From JAFGQU01 sp964483625 (GTDB lineage Bacteria; Omnitrophota; Gorgyraeia; Duberdicusellales; 4484-171): a stretch of 64,000 nucleotides of DNA. Shown piece by piece: positions 1-8,770 of this stretch. The position numbers and the translations under genes were made by a program. Numbering within the stretch: position 1 is the stretch's first letter; the number at the start of each line of letters is the position of its first letter. The notes under the pieces are model-generated. The model ran no database searches. It was not told the origin of the DNA and was given only the letters and a program-made list of their open reading frames with translations. The stretch is from positions 1 to 64,000 of the forward strand of contig CAZABB010000004.1 in NCBI GenBank assembly GCA_964483625.1, given 5' to 3'.

Positions 1-79
1 GCGCCGGTGCGGTTAATTTCTGATGCGTCCTTCTTTTTCTCGTACGGGAATGAGATTGTCTTCTTTTTGGATGCGCCAT
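1..79 (-). CDS. rpmF: Ribosomal protein L32, N-terminal part (cut by window edge)
   Basis: The reverse strand from 79 reads MAHPKRRQSHSRTRKRRTHQ and a few more residues before the window ends. This is the basic N-terminus typical of bacterial L32, a small protein of the large ribosomal subunit. A strong ribosome binding site (AAGGAGGAG, 82-90) sits directly before the ATG. It follows yceD, the usual order in bacteria. Only about 26 codons are present, so the rest, including any zinc-binding cysteines, cannot be seen. Confidence 0.9.
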   Translation of the reverse strand, partial: MAHPKRRQSHSRTRKRRTHQKLTAPA

Positions 80-113
80 AACTCCTCCTTAATAACTGAT
101 CATAATACTATTC

Positions 114-614
114 CTACGTTTCATCATACACATACTCACTCTTAAGGATCTGATAATTCGTACCCTGGCCCTGCTCATGGCGGGATGAAAGCGGCTGAGG
201 ATTATCGGCGGCGCAGGTACAATCGTGATGATTAAGATTCCTGTGGCATAACGGACACATTCCCCTGCAGTCGGGCTTACACAGAACTTTCATCGGGAAA
301 TGAAGAAGGATTTCCTCGCGAACCGCATTATCCAGATCGAGAAAATCCTTTAAGCTGGTCCGATTATAATGAAAACGAAAATGTTGCCGCACGGTCTGTT
401 TTACCTTATCCAGACACCGTGAACAAAGTATAAGACGCCGGGTGATGACTTCAGCCTGAACGAGGATATGTTTCTCTTCTCTGGTAAAATCCGCTGTCAG
501 ATTGATGGTATCGACAAACTTGATATCAAAACTGTCCATCTCCCAGCTTTGAGGATCAATATCCTCCTGGAAGCGGGTCGGCGTCTCATGCAGGGTATCA
601 ATTGCTACCTTCAT
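114..614 (-). CDS. yceD: YceD/DUF177 family protein
   Basis: This is a 166-residue protein of the DUF177 (YceD) family, found in many bacteria and chloroplasts and linked to 23S rRNA accumulation and L32 biology. The family hallmark is visible: CSRCLD near residue 90, then a C-terminal cysteine cluster of the form CKPDCRGMCPLC followed by HDCTC, which probably binds metal. I take the ATG at 614 rather than the in-frame GTG at 617. The gene overlaps the end of coaD by 17 bases and is followed by rpmF, a conserved pairing that supports the call. Confidence 0.88.
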   Translation of the reverse strand: MKVAIDTLHETPTRFQEDIDPQSWEMDSFDIKFVDTINLTADFTREEKHILVQAEVITRRLILCSRCLDKVKQTVRQHFRFHYNRTSLKDFLDLDNAVREEILLHFPMKVLCKPDCRGMCPLCHRNLNHHDCTCAADNPQPLSSRHEQGQGTNYQILKSEYVYDET

Positions 615-1089
615 CACGTAATTTTTCTTTGATATACTGAGCCGAGATTTCCGGCAAAAACTCCTTTAAATTCGCCCCCAGTTGTGCCGCTTCTTTGATT
701 AACCGTGAAGAAATATAGGAATATTCCGGGTGCGGCATCAAAAAAATCGTCTCCACCGTATCGTTGAGCCGGCGATTGGTTAACGCCATCTGAAATTCAT
801 ATTCAAAATCGGAAATCATCCGTAATCCCCGCACGATAACGTTGACCTCCCTGCGTTTGGCAAAATCGACAACCAATCCTGTAAATCCCTGGACCTCAAC
901 GCCTTTCATACCTTCGGTCGCTTCCTTTACCATCGCCAGCCGTTCCTCGAACGAAAACAATGTTTCCTTGGAAGAACTCTTCACCACCGCAACAACGACC
1001 GCATCGAAAATACGTACCGCCCGCTGGATGATGTCCAGATGACCCAGGGTGATCGGATCAAAGGTCCCCGGATAAATCGCTTTGTTCAT
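598..1089 (-). CDS. coaD: Phosphopantetheine adenylyltransferase
   Basis: CoaD transfers AMP from ATP to 4'-phosphopantetheine, the fourth step of coenzyme A synthesis, in the cytosol. The 163-residue length is normal. The N-terminal YPGTFDPITLGHLDII holds the nucleotidyltransferase GxxxPxTxGH signature, followed by RGLRMISDFEYEFQMA and the C-terminal ISSRLIKE, the family's ISSTxVKE motif with Arg at the Thr position. It overlaps rsmD upstream by 32 bases and yceD downstream, the common rsmD-coaD order of many bacteria, so it is probably cotranscribed. Confidence 0.95.
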   Translation of the reverse strand: MNKAIYPGTFDPITLGHLDIIQRAVRIFDAVVVAVVKSSSKETLFSFEERLAMVKEATEGMKGVEVQGFTGLVVDFAKRREVNVIVRGLRMISDFEYEFQMALTNRRLNDTVETIFLMPHPEYSYISSRLIKEAAQLGANLKEFLPEISAQYIKEKLRDEGSN

Positions 1090-1633
1090 AAGAATTCTGA
1101 TAGATTAGGAGCACCGTTTGCCCATAGGATTTCTTGATTGTGTGCTGAAAATTTCGTAATTGAAAGTCGAAAATATCCTTATAAAAACAGGTTATAACCA
1201 CGAATCCATGAGGGGTTACTATATCATATTCGTCTATCGTGTGCAAGGTTTTTCTGGTCAATCCCTGGCAATATGGGGGGTCGATAAAAACAATATCAAA
1301 CTGTTTTTTTGTGGCTTGAAACCGCTGAAGCGCCGCCTGAGCCTCATGGGTATAGACGACAGCCTGGGCTTCTTTCCTTATGTTTTTGAGGTTCCGCCGG
1401 ACGGCGCCGCAGACACCGGGGTCTCTATCGACAAAGACCACGGATCGGGCCCCTCCGGACAGTGTCTCGATACCTAAGGCTCCTGAGCCGGCAAACAGGT
1501 CAAGAACGGCTGCTCCCTCGATAACCTCAGCCAGGATATCCAGGATTGCTTCTTTCACCCGTACCGTAACCGGACGAATACCTTTAGGGACAAGAATCGG
1601 CCGATTTTTTAGGTATCCCTGTAGTACTTTCAC
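1058..1633 (-). CDS. rsmD: 16S rRNA (guanine966-N2)-methyltransferase
   Basis: This SAM-dependent methyltransferase modifies G966 of 16S rRNA. The 191-residue protein has the SAM-binding loop VLDLFAGSGALGIE (about residues 43-56) and the N6/N2-methyltransferase catalytic motif DPPY inside VFIDPPYCQGL. The N-terminus, with the TRPTxxRVREA-like stretch RPVTVRVKEAI, is typical of RsmD. The start is 3 bases after the recG stop, so recG, rsmD, coaD, yceD and rpmF probably form one transcription unit. Confidence 0.93.
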   Translation of the reverse strand: MKVLQGYLKNRPILVPKGIRPVTVRVKEAILDILAEVIEGAAVLDLFAGSGALGIETLSGGARSVVFVDRDPGVCGAVRRNLKNIRKEAQAVVYTHEAQAALQRFQATKKQFDIVFIDPPYCQGLTRKTLHTIDEYDIVTPHGFVVITCFYKDIFDFQLRNFQHTIKKSYGQTVLLIYQNSYEQSDLSGDL

Positions 1634-1636
1634 TCG

Positions 1637-3691
1637 TTAAAACCACTCTTTCAAATAGTTCCGTATCGGCTTATGGAGGGGAAGTGTGAGTGCAGGATCA
1701 CTCTTAATCACCTGATAAGCATACTGCCGGGCCTGATGTAAAACGTGCATATCTTCAACGGGATTGGCAATCTTGAGATAGGGAAACCCTGATTGAGAGT
1801 GCCCGAAGAAATCGCCGGGCCCGCGCAATTTAAGATCTTCCTCGGCGATACGAAATCCATCATGCTCACCGGCAATGACTTTCAGCCTCTGCATCGCATA
1901 TTCCGACATCGACGGCCGGGCGATCATGATAAAATGAGGTTCATACTGCGCCCGGCGGATCCTGCCCCGCAACTGATGCAGCTGAGCAAGGCCGAAGCGT
2001 TCCGGATTCTCAACCACCATAACCGTCGCGTTTTCAATGTTAACTCCGACCTCAATCACCGTCGTCGCAACCAGAAGATGGATCTTTCCGGCCCGGAATC
2101 TTTCCACGATCCCGCGTTTTTCTTCTTTTTTAAGACGGCCATGGAAAACAGCCACCTCAAACTCATCAAAAACACTCTTCAATGTTCCGTGCATCTGATT
2201 TAATGAGAGAAGGTCCTGATCCTGGGATTCCTCAATCACGGGAAACACGATATACACCTGCCGCCCTTTTTTTAATTTTTCTCTTAAGAACCCGTATACC
2301 CACTCCCTCTTTTTCTCCCCGACAAGCTGAGTTTGAGGCTGTTTACGCCCGGGCGGCAACTCTCCTAAGATCGACAGATCCAGGTCCCCGTATAAAGAAA
2401 GGGCCAGACTGCGGGGAATCGGCGTCGCACTCATAACCAGGCAGTCGGGATTCACTCCTTTTTTAGGCAGGAGAGCCCGCTGCGACACACCGAATTTATG
2501 CTGCTCATCGATAACCGCAAGCCCCAGGTTCTTAAACTGAATATCGGCCTCGATCAAGGAATGGGTGCCGATAACGATATCGATCGTACCGGCACGAAGT
2601 TTTTCAACGATACTATCCTTCTTCCGCTTCGTCGTATGAGACGTTAACAGTTCTACCTGATATCCCAGGGAACCTATCAGGCCACGCATCGTTTCATAAT
2701 GCTGATGGGCCAGGATCTCAGTCGGGACCATCATCGTTGCCTGATAGCCATTTTGAGCACAGATGCCTAAAGCAAACAGAGCCACAACCGTCTTCCCCGA
2801 GGCGACATCTCCCTGCAGCAGGCGGTGCATCGGATAAGGCTTTTGCATATCGTTACAAATCTCAGCAATAACCTTCTTCTGGGCGAGCGTGAGTTCAAAC
2901 CCCAGATTCTGCCGTATATGCTCGATCAGTTCTGCGTCGATACCGAAGGAGATCCCTTTCTGCAGAACACGTTTTGCCTTGCGCAGATATACGGTGATCT
3001 GGGAGAAAAAAAGCTCCTCAAAAATAAACCGTCTCCGGGCGCGCTCGGTCTCTTCGAACGTTTGAGGCGAATGCATCGCGCATAGAGCTTTGGTAATATT
3101 GGGAAACTTTTTTTCCTGACGAATGACAAACGGCACGGGGTCCTCAAGACGATTTGCGTGTTCGGTGAGATTCTGATAGATAATTTTACGAAGACGTTTC
3201 TGGCCTATTCCTTCGGTGAGACGATACATACCCACGATCCTGCCGAAATTAACCGTACCCGTTTCTCCCTCTCGGTCGGTCTTTTCAAAGTCGGGAGAGG
3301 TAAACTGAAGCTTCCCTTTATACCGTGATGCTTTTCCGTAAATCGACAGCCAATCCCCCACGCCTACCGAATCATTTAAGTAAGACTGATTAAACCACAC
3401 ACACTCAATGCGGCCGGAAACGTCGGCGACAATTGCCTGAAACACTCCGCCGCGGCGGCGGAAACGATTCGGCCCGATTCTCTTTACGTTCTTGGCCACA
3501 ACGCGAGCCCGTATCAGATACGACTCGTTCTCTTTCACGTCTTTGACCGGTGTGAGGGCGCGCCGATCCTGATACCGTACGGGGAAGAAATAAAGCAAAT
3601 CTCTTACTGTATAAATCCCCAGCTTATTGAAAATCTGCTCATTCTTAGGCCCCACACCTTTGAGATACCGCAATCCGATCTGATCAATCAT
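1637..3691 (-). CDS. recG: ATP-dependent DNA helicase RecG
   Basis: RecG is a superfamily 2 helicase that regresses stalled forks and processes branched DNA. The 684 residues match the family length. In order: an N-terminal helical segment with GVGPKNEQIFNKLGI, an OB-fold wedge domain (about 60-150), Walker A GDVASGKT, the DEQH box (IDEQHKFGV), motif III MSATPIPRSLAL, and the C-terminal helicase lobe with TTVIEVGVN and QLRGRIRR. The last is close to the QLHQLRGR arginine motif of RecG and Mfd. No truncation is seen. The 114-base gap upstream carries a short-word palindrome rather than a recognisable promoter. Confidence 0.95.
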   Translation of the reverse strand: MIDQIGLRYLKGVGPKNEQIFNKLGIYTVRDLLYFFPVRYQDRRALTPVKDVKENESYLIRARVVAKNVKRIGPNRFRRRGGVFQAIVADVSGRIECVWFNQSYLNDSVGVGDWLSIYGKASRYKGKLQFTSPDFEKTDREGETGTVNFGRIVGMYRLTEGIGQKRLRKIIYQNLTEHANRLEDPVPFVIRQEKKFPNITKALCAMHSPQTFEETERARRRFIFEELFFSQITVYLRKAKRVLQKGISFGIDAELIEHIRQNLGFELTLAQKKVIAEICNDMQKPYPMHRLLQGDVASGKTVVALFALGICAQNGYQATMMVPTEILAHQHYETMRGLIGSLGYQVELLTSHTTKRKKDSIVEKLRAGTIDIVIGTHSLIEADIQFKNLGLAVIDEQHKFGVSQRALLPKKGVNPDCLVMSATPIPRSLALSLYGDLDLSILGELPPGRKQPQTQLVGEKKREWVYGFLREKLKKGRQVYIVFPVIEESQDQDLLSLNQMHGTLKSVFDEFEVAVFHGRLKKEEKRGIVERFRAGKIHLLVATTVIEVGVNIENATVMVVENPERFGLAQLHQLRGRIRRAQYEPHFIMIARPSMSEYAMQRLKVIAGEHDGFRIAEEDLKLRGPGDFFGHSQSGFPYLKIANPVEDMHVLHQARQYAYQVIKSDPALTLPLHKPIRNYLKEWF

Positions 3692-3696
3692 AAATA

Positions 3697-3836
3697 ATAA
3701 ATCCTAAATCTAAAACTAGAAACATGTGTGTGCTGCCTTCCGGCTCCGAGAAGTATTTTTTGATTCTATGTTTTCTTCCTTTTGGATTTGTTTAGGTTTT
3801 GGAGTTCAGGGCTTAGAGTTTAAAATATTACTTTGA
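3697..3836 (-). repeat. Intergenic short-word palindrome (TAAATC/CTAAA words)
   Basis: Between recG and the Nudix gene, AAATCCTAAATCTAAAAC on the left faces the reverse-complementary words GGATTTGTTTAGGTTTTGG and TTAGAGTTTAA on the right, so the transcript could fold imperfectly. The right arm runs into the 3' end of the Nudix gene. It is one of about a dozen such sites in the window, each built from a different repeated word. Confidence 0.5.
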
Positions 3837-4618
3837 TTATTTTTCATTTTTTTGTATTCTTCGATAATTTCGCGATGATCGAATGCGATCACTTGCGGCA
3901 GCCGGTCCCACGGAAAAACACGGGCGTTTTTTGCGTCAGAAGCCGCCCGTAACTGCCCTTGGCCCTTCCCGTAAAAAACGACCGACACGGTATGGAACCG
4001 CGGATCACGCGCCGGGTCCGAACATACCTTAAACTCCCCAATAGCGGTGAATTCAAGATTCGTCTCTTCTTTTACCTCTCGGACAACAGCCGCAGCGATT
4101 TTCTCCCCACGGTCAAGAAAACCGCCGGGAAGCGCCCACCCCAAGGGAGGATTTTTTCGTTCGATGAGTACTATTCCCTGATTATATTCCACGATCCCAT
4201 CGACTGTCAGATACGGACCGCCTGAAAAATCCTCGGTCAGATGGCGCAGATATTCATAGATATTCTGTTCAAAAACTGCCGCAAGGTTCTCCTCCCCGGC
4301 CACAAAAAGTATCTTCTTTAATGCCATGGCATTCTGAGACTGCAGGTAACGGAATGCTTCCTGCGCCATAAGTTTGGAGATGATTTCCGGCGTAACCGTA
4401 TATCCGCCGGAAATCTTACCGCTGATCCAACTCTCAATATCGAAAGCCAGAGTTTCATGGTTTTGTTCTTGAGCCTTCAGGAACACGGCATGGATTTCCC
4501 GGCGAAGAGATTTCTCATCGATTTCCCCTTCTCGTGCGGTCCCGCCCGCGACGATATCCGCCGACACCACAGATATATCCGAATGGATCACAATCAGTTC
4601 GGCATGTTTGACCTTCAT
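3806..4618 (-). CDS. Nudix hydrolase with N-terminal macro-domain-like module
   Basis: The C-terminal half (about residues 135-265) is a Nudix hydrolase: GGFLDRGE followed by REVKEETNL fits GX5EX7REUXEEXGU apart from Asn for the last Gly, and the preceding PPLGWALPGG resembles ADP-ribose or NADH pyrophosphatases. The N-terminal 130 residues look like a reduced macro domain: IVIHSDISVVSADIVAGG resembles the opening of that fold, and ETLAFDIESWISGKISGG plus ALKKILFVAGEENLAAVFEQ resemble its end, but the catalytic Asn and GGGV loop are absent. If correct, both halves point to ADP-ribose-type substrates. The stop and start of the next gene overlap as ATGA. The macro assignment is my inference; the Nudix call is firm. 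Confidence 0.8.
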   Translation of the reverse strand: MKVKHAELIVIHSDISVVSADIVAGGTAREGEIDEKSLRREIHAVFLKAQEQNHETLAFDIESWISGKISGGYTVTPEIISKLMAQEAFRYLQSQNAMALKKILFVAGEENLAAVFEQNIYEYLRHLTEDFSGGPYLTVDGIVEYNQGIVLIERKNPPLGWALPGGFLDRGEKIAAAVVREVKEETNLEFTAIGEFKVCSDPARDPRFHTVSVVFYGKGQGQLRAASDAKNARVFPWDRLPQVIAFDHREIIEEYKKMKNNQSNILNSKP

Positions 4619-6063
4619 TTCTTTTTCCTTTTTTTATGTATGATCTTTTTGGCCAGATCGTACGCATCCTTCTTTGCCGTCACCTTACCCAGCGCCTGTT
4701 CTTCATTCACCGCCCGCAAGATATCCCCCACCAGAGGGGAAGGATCAAGATGAAATTTTTTCATAATATCGAACCCGTCGACCACCCGAGGCAGAGGCTT
4801 TTTATTTTTGTCCTCAAAATACTCATCGAGCAGTGCCAGCATGACTTTCTCATGTTTTATCTTTTCACGCTTACTGGTCCGTGGTCCGCGGGTCGCCCGC
4901 CAGTCGGCCAGAGATAAAAGGATAATGCCGACTCCGTCATCGCCCGCATCGCGAAAGAAACGGTACTCCGCCCGCTTCGAGGGCCGGCGGATATCGGCAA
5001 GATATCCGGGACGCAGATGCCAGAAAATAAGTTTTTTGAGCGACTCTTTTTCACGGAAGGAAAGTTTCAATTGAACTCCAAACCGTTCAGCCATCTGAGC
5101 TCCGAACTTCTCATGCTGATGAAATATAGTTTTTTTCTTCCGCTTCTTTTTTGCCCGCGGCTTACCGATGTCATGCAAGATGCAGGCGAGCTTGATGATC
5201 TGTTTCCGCGTACGGTTTGCGGCTAATTCCTGATTGAGGTAATCCCTTATTTCTTGGCGGCGGTGAAGTTTATTGCGATACATCATCTCAAACCGCAAGA
5301 AAGTTTCCAGGGAATGATTCAGTACATCGAGATGATGGAATCCTCCTTCCTGAGTTACTCCGCGACAGGAAGAAAGATAGGGAATGACCTCATCGAGGAC
5401 TTCCAGTTCGGTCATCCGCCGAATGGTCGCGTAGGAATCATCGCACTCAAGGATCTTAAACAACTCCTCGCTGATCCTCTCAGCAGAAACCGTGCGCAAC
5501 AAGGCCCGGTATTTCCTTAAAAAACTTAAACTTTTCTTCTCGATCCTGAAATGGCACCGTAACGCGATACTGAACGCCCGTAATATCCGTAAGGGATCCT
5601 GGCGCAGCACATGTTCATCGGCAACCCGTACTACTTTTTTGCGAATATCGGCCCTTCCCCCTAACGGATCGTACAAAGTACTGTCCTGATAGCGGTTCAG
5701 GTGCAGGCACATACTGTTAATGGGGAAATCACGGGACTTAAGATCTGCGGTTACGTCCGGGCCCCGCAGACCGGCGAAATCGTAATGATAGATTTCTTTC
5801 CGCTTTTTCAAAATAACCCGGTAGGTCTCCTCCACCTCATCCAGAACGATAAGTTTTGCCTTGATCTTGCGGGCAAAGGCCCGGGCAAACGATGCGGTGT
5901 CTTTTGAAATGATGAAGTCGAAATCTTTTAACTGCCCCCGCCGGCCGGCGTAGATATCCCGCAGGAAACCGCCGACTACATATATCTCTACACGCTTTTT
6001 CTTTGCCAGCGTTCTTAAGGTGGCCACGGCGGGAATGGTTCTGATTTTATCTTTTAACCGCAT
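4615..6063 (-). CDS. CCA-adding enzyme / poly(A) polymerase family with HD domain
   Basis: This class II nucleotidyltransferase of 482 residues either adds CCA to tRNA 3' ends or polyadenylates RNA. The N-terminal head has VVGGFLRD followed by the DFDF metal-binding pair (the family GGxxRD...DxD). An RNA-binding middle with the ILRAFSIALR motif follows, then an HD phosphohydrolase domain (LACILHDIGKP and a later HQHEKFGAQMAERF). The HD domain suggests a 2',3'-phosphodiesterase activity like that of gammaproteobacterial Cca. CCA adder and poly(A) polymerase cannot be separated by eye. tRNA-Pro in this window has its CCA encoded. Confidence 0.85.
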   Translation of the reverse strand: MRLKDKIRTIPAVATLRTLAKKKRVEIYVVGGFLRDIYAGRRGQLKDFDFIISKDTASFARAFARKIKAKLIVLDEVEETYRVILKKRKEIYHYDFAGLRGPDVTADLKSRDFPINSMCLHLNRYQDSTLYDPLGGRADIRKKVVRVADEHVLRQDPLRILRAFSIALRCHFRIEKKSLSFLRKYRALLRTVSAERISEELFKILECDDSYATIRRMTELEVLDEVIPYLSSCRGVTQEGGFHHLDVLNHSLETFLRFEMMYRNKLHRRQEIRDYLNQELAANRTRKQIIKLACILHDIGKPRAKKKRKKKTIFHQHEKFGAQMAERFGVQLKLSFREKESLKKLIFWHLRPGYLADIRRPSKRAEYRFFRDAGDDGVGIILLSLADWRATRGPRTSKREKIKHEKVMLALLDEYFEDKNKKPLPRVVDGFDIMKKFHLDPSPLVGDILRAVNEEQALGKVTAKKDAYDLAKKIIHKKRKKK

Positions 6064-6086
6064 ACAGAAAGGGAAGGATTCAATGG

Positions 6087-6485
6087 TTAACTTTGTGCCG
6101 AAATCTGGTCAAAGATGGTATCCTCGACAAAAAGCGGCGATTTCGTACGGACAGCCAACGCGATACTGTCGGAAGGACGGGCGTCAATCATCTCTGATTG
6201 TCCGTTACGACGCACATAGAGTTTAGCGTGGAACGTGCTATCGACAAGCTTATCGATCACCACTTTTTCCAGATGAACCCCCAGGGTATCGATAATATTC
6301 TTGATCAAATCATGCGTCAGAGGCCGGGGCGGAACAAACCCGCTCAGTTTCATGCGAATGGAAGCCGCTTCGTTGATCCCGATAATGATCGGCAGAAGCT
6401 TGGTCCCGTCTTTTTCTTTCAAGACCACAATCTGCTCTTTTTTCTGTTCATCGATAATAATACGCGATAATTCTACCTGGACCAT
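6087..6485 (-). CDS. Bifunctional nuclease family (DUF151) protein
   Basis: The 132-residue protein has the complete DUF151/BFN signature: LLPIIIGINEAASIRM, then RPLTHDLIKNI and DARPSDSIALAVR. Members act as DNase/RNase in plants and are widespread single-domain proteins of unclear role in bacteria. It starts one base before the nrdR stop codon region and lies in the same transcriptional direction, so cotranscription with nrdR is likely. Confidence 0.9.
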   Translation of the reverse strand: MVQVELSRIIIDEQKKEQIVVLKEKDGTKLLPIIIGINEAASIRMKLSGFVPPRPLTHDLIKNIIDTLGVHLEKVVIDKLVDSTFHAKLYVRRNGQSEMIDARPSDSIALAVRTKSPLFVEDTIFDQISAQS

Positions 6486-6486
6486 A

Positions 6487-6942
6487 TTATTTTTTACTTA
6501 GCACATCCCTTAATTCTTTCATGAACTGATTTACATCCTTAAACTGCCGGTACACGCTGGCAAAGCGGACATAGGCAATCTCATCGATTTGTGAAAGTTT
6601 CTCGATCACCAGTTCTCCCACATGTTCGGCCGCAACCTCCTGGTCGAATTTCTTCTGGATGGAACTTTCCACCTCACTGACCAGTTGATCCAGACGTTCC
6701 ATGCTGATCGGTCTTTTCTGACAGGCCCGCATCAGGCCGTTCAGTATTTTCTCCCGATTAAACGGTTCCCGCCGGCCGTCTTTTTTAACGACCATCAGCG
6801 GTACTTTCTCGATATATTCATACGTCGTAAATCTCTTACCGCAGCTGGTGCATTCCCGGCGGCGACGGATGGAAACCCCTTCCTGGGTTTCCCGCGAATC
6901 AATCACCTTATCGGAATTATTATGACAATAGGGACATTTCAT
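6487..6942 (-). CDS. nrdR: Transcriptional repressor NrdR
   Basis: NrdR senses ATP/dATP and represses ribonucleotide reductase genes. The 151 residues comprise an N-terminal zinc ribbon (CPYC at residues 3-6 and CTSCGKRFTTYE around 34-45) and an ATP-cone domain (about 49-139) with VVKKDGRREPFNREKI. The length matches the family (about 150). The neighbours dCMP deaminase and glyA are the common partners of nrdR and fit a nucleotide-precursor theme. No NrdR box was identified in the window. Confidence 0.95.
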   Translation of the reverse strand: MKCPYCHNNSDKVIDSRETQEGVSIRRRRECTSCGKRFTTYEYIEKVPLMVVKKDGRREPFNREKILNGLMRACQKRPISMERLDQLVSEVESSIQKKFDQEVAAEHVGELVIEKLSQIDEIAYVRFASVYRQFKDVNQFMKELRDVLSKK

Positions 6943-6961
6943 ATTTTTCCCTTCGGGAAAT

Positions 6962-7031
6962 GATTACAGGATTAAAAAAGGATTCCAGTGATTTTCCTCA
7001 TCACTGTAATCTCTCATATACTCACCGTAAT
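6962..7031. repeat. Intergenic palindrome (GATTAC words)
   Basis: GATTACAGGATT and GGATTCCAGTGATT on the left face TCACTGTAATC and CACCGTAATC on the right. The arms pair imperfectly across TTCCTCA. It lies between dCMP deaminase and nrdR and overlaps the last codons of the deaminase gene. It belongs to the same class of repeated-word palindromes seen at other gaps. Confidence 0.5.
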
Positions 7032-7507
7032 CTCTGTTTGTATTTTTTCAGTTTTACCTTCGCTTCTTTTAAGAAACCCTTCGCCATATCATCAGGATAA
7101 CTCTCACCGTAGACAACTTCTCTGATACCGGCATTGATGATCATTTTAGCACAAATACTGCAGGGCACACAAGTCACATACAGAACACTCCCCTCTACCG
7201 ATACGCCATGCAGAGCCGCCTGCAGAAGCACATTCTGCTCGGCATGGAGGCCACGGCACAATTCATGCCGCTGACCGGAAGGAACAGAGAGTTGTTCTCT
7301 CAGACAACCGGCAACCTCACAATGTGATACACCTGAAGGCGCGCCGTTGTATCCGGTGGCAAGAATTCTGCGGTTTTTCACCAATACCGCGCCGACACGA
7401 CGGCGCAGGCAGGTCGAACGCTGACTCACCAGAGAAGCGGCTTCCATGAAATACTCATCCCATGCCGGCCTTTTTTTCTTAGTTGTCATCTTGGTCTTCA
7501 CAGACAT
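7022..7507 (-). CDS. dCMP/cytidine deaminase-family protein (likely dCMP deaminase)
   Basis: The 161-residue zinc deaminase probably converts dCMP to dUMP for thymidylate supply; ComEB-type proteins belong here too. The zinc-binding and catalytic motif HAEQNVLLQ (HxE) and the paired cysteines CVPCSICAKMII (PCxxC) are present, as is GYNGAPSG near residue 55, typical of dCMP deaminases. GGAG lies 4 bases before the chosen ATG. An internal Met at codon 7 is an alternative start. Its stop is followed by nrdR after the GATTAC palindrome. Confidence 0.9.
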   Translation of the reverse strand: MSVKTKMTTKKKRPAWDEYFMEAASLVSQRSTCLRRRVGAVLVKNRRILATGYNGAPSGVSHCEVAGCLREQLSVPSGQRHELCRGLHAEQNVLLQAALHGVSVEGSVLYVTCVPCSICAKMIINAGIREVVYGESYPDDMAKGFLKEAKVKLKKYKQRLR

Positions 7508-7516
7508 TTTTCTCCA

Positions 7517-8770
7517 TCAATCCATGGTTATTTCCGGATATAACGGAAAAGCGTCCACCAACTGAGCGACCGTCCGACGTACCTCATCCAGTTGTTCCTG
7601 ATCGGCTTTGTGAGTTATTGCCTGGTCTATTGCCTGAGCCAGTTTCTCCATCTCTTCCTTCCCCATCCCCCGACTGGTAACCGCAGGGGTTCCGATACGT
7701 ATACCACTTGTGACCAGCGGCGGCTGGGAATCGTAAGGAATAAGATTCTTATTCACCGTAATATTCACTTCTTCCAGAAGATGCGCGCATTCTTTCCCGG
7801 TAAGGCCTTTAGAACGCAGATCAACCAGAAACAGATGGGTATCGGTACCTCCGGAGACGATGCGCAGTCCTTTTTGAGATAAACAATCGGAAAAATGGAT
7901 CGCGTTAGCGACAAGATTTTTCTGATACGTTTTAAATTCATCGGTTAATGACAATCCAAACCCGACTGCTTTAGCCGCAATGATATGCATAAGCGGCCCC
8001 CCCTGAATACCGGGGAATACGGCCGTATCGATCTTTTTGGCGAACTCTTTCCGGCAGAGAATAAATCCTCCCCGCGGTCCCCGCAGAGTCTTATGTGTAG
8101 TTGACGTTACAAACTCGGCGTATTCGACCGGATTACAATAGATACCTGCGGCAACCATGCCGGCAAAATGGGCCATATCCACCATAAGATACGCCCCGAC
8201 TTTATCGGCAATTTCCCGGAACCGGGCAAAATCGATCGTCCGCGGATAGGCACTTGCTCCGGCAATAATCAATTTCGGTTTATGCGTAACTGCTAAGTGC
8301 AGAATTTCATCATAATCCAGCTGCTCACTTTCTTTATGCACTCCATAGGAAATCACATTATAAAATTTTCCGCTGAAATTCAAGGGATGACCGTGCGAAA
8401 GATGCCCGCCGCAGGCAAGGTCCATCGCCAGGATCGTCTCGCCTTGAGCCAGCATAGCCAGAAGCACCGCCATATTCGCCTGAGTTCCCGAATGAGGCTG
8501 AACATTGGCGTGTTCGGCGCCGAATAATTCCTTTACCCGGGCCCGGGCAAGATCTTCAGCTTCATCGATATACTGACATCCTCCATACCAGCGCGCTTTC
8601 GGGTATCCTTCAGCATATTTATTGGTCAAAGGTGATGCCGCCGCCTCAAGCACCGCCAGCGGGGCAAAGTTTTCACTGGCAATCAATTCAATCTGATTAC
8701 GCTGCCGGCTGATTTCATGCCTGACGCTCTGATACACCTGGGAGTCTACTTTTTTGAGAATCTCATACAT
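7517..8770 (-). CDS. glyA: Serine hydroxymethyltransferase
   Basis: GlyA is a PLP enzyme interconverting serine and glycine with tetrahydrofolate and supplying one-carbon units for the purine and thymidylate routes encoded nearby. The 417-residue length is normal. IELIASENF, NKYAEGYPKARWYGG, and the PLP-lysine motif STTHKTLRGPRGG are intact. The 3' end of rpiB overlaps its start by 8 bases, a pairing (rpiB-glyA) conserved in many bacteria. Confidence 0.97.
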   Translation of the reverse strand: MYEILKKVDSQVYQSVRHEISRQRNQIELIASENFAPLAVLEAAASPLTNKYAEGYPKARWYGGCQYIDEAEDLARARVKELFGAEHANVQPHSGTQANMAVLLAMLAQGETILAMDLACGGHLSHGHPLNFSGKFYNVISYGVHKESEQLDYDEILHLAVTHKPKLIIAGASAYPRTIDFARFREIADKVGAYLMVDMAHFAGMVAAGIYCNPVEYAEFVTSTTHKTLRGPRGGFILCRKEFAKKIDTAVFPGIQGGPLMHIIAAKAVGFGLSLTDEFKTYQKNLVANAIHFSDCLSQKGLRIVSGGTDTHLFLVDLRSKGLTGKECAHLLEEVNITVNKNLIPYDSQPPLVTSGIRIGTPAVTSRGMGKEEMEKLAQAIDQAITHKADQEQLDEVRRTVAQLVDAFPLYPEITMD

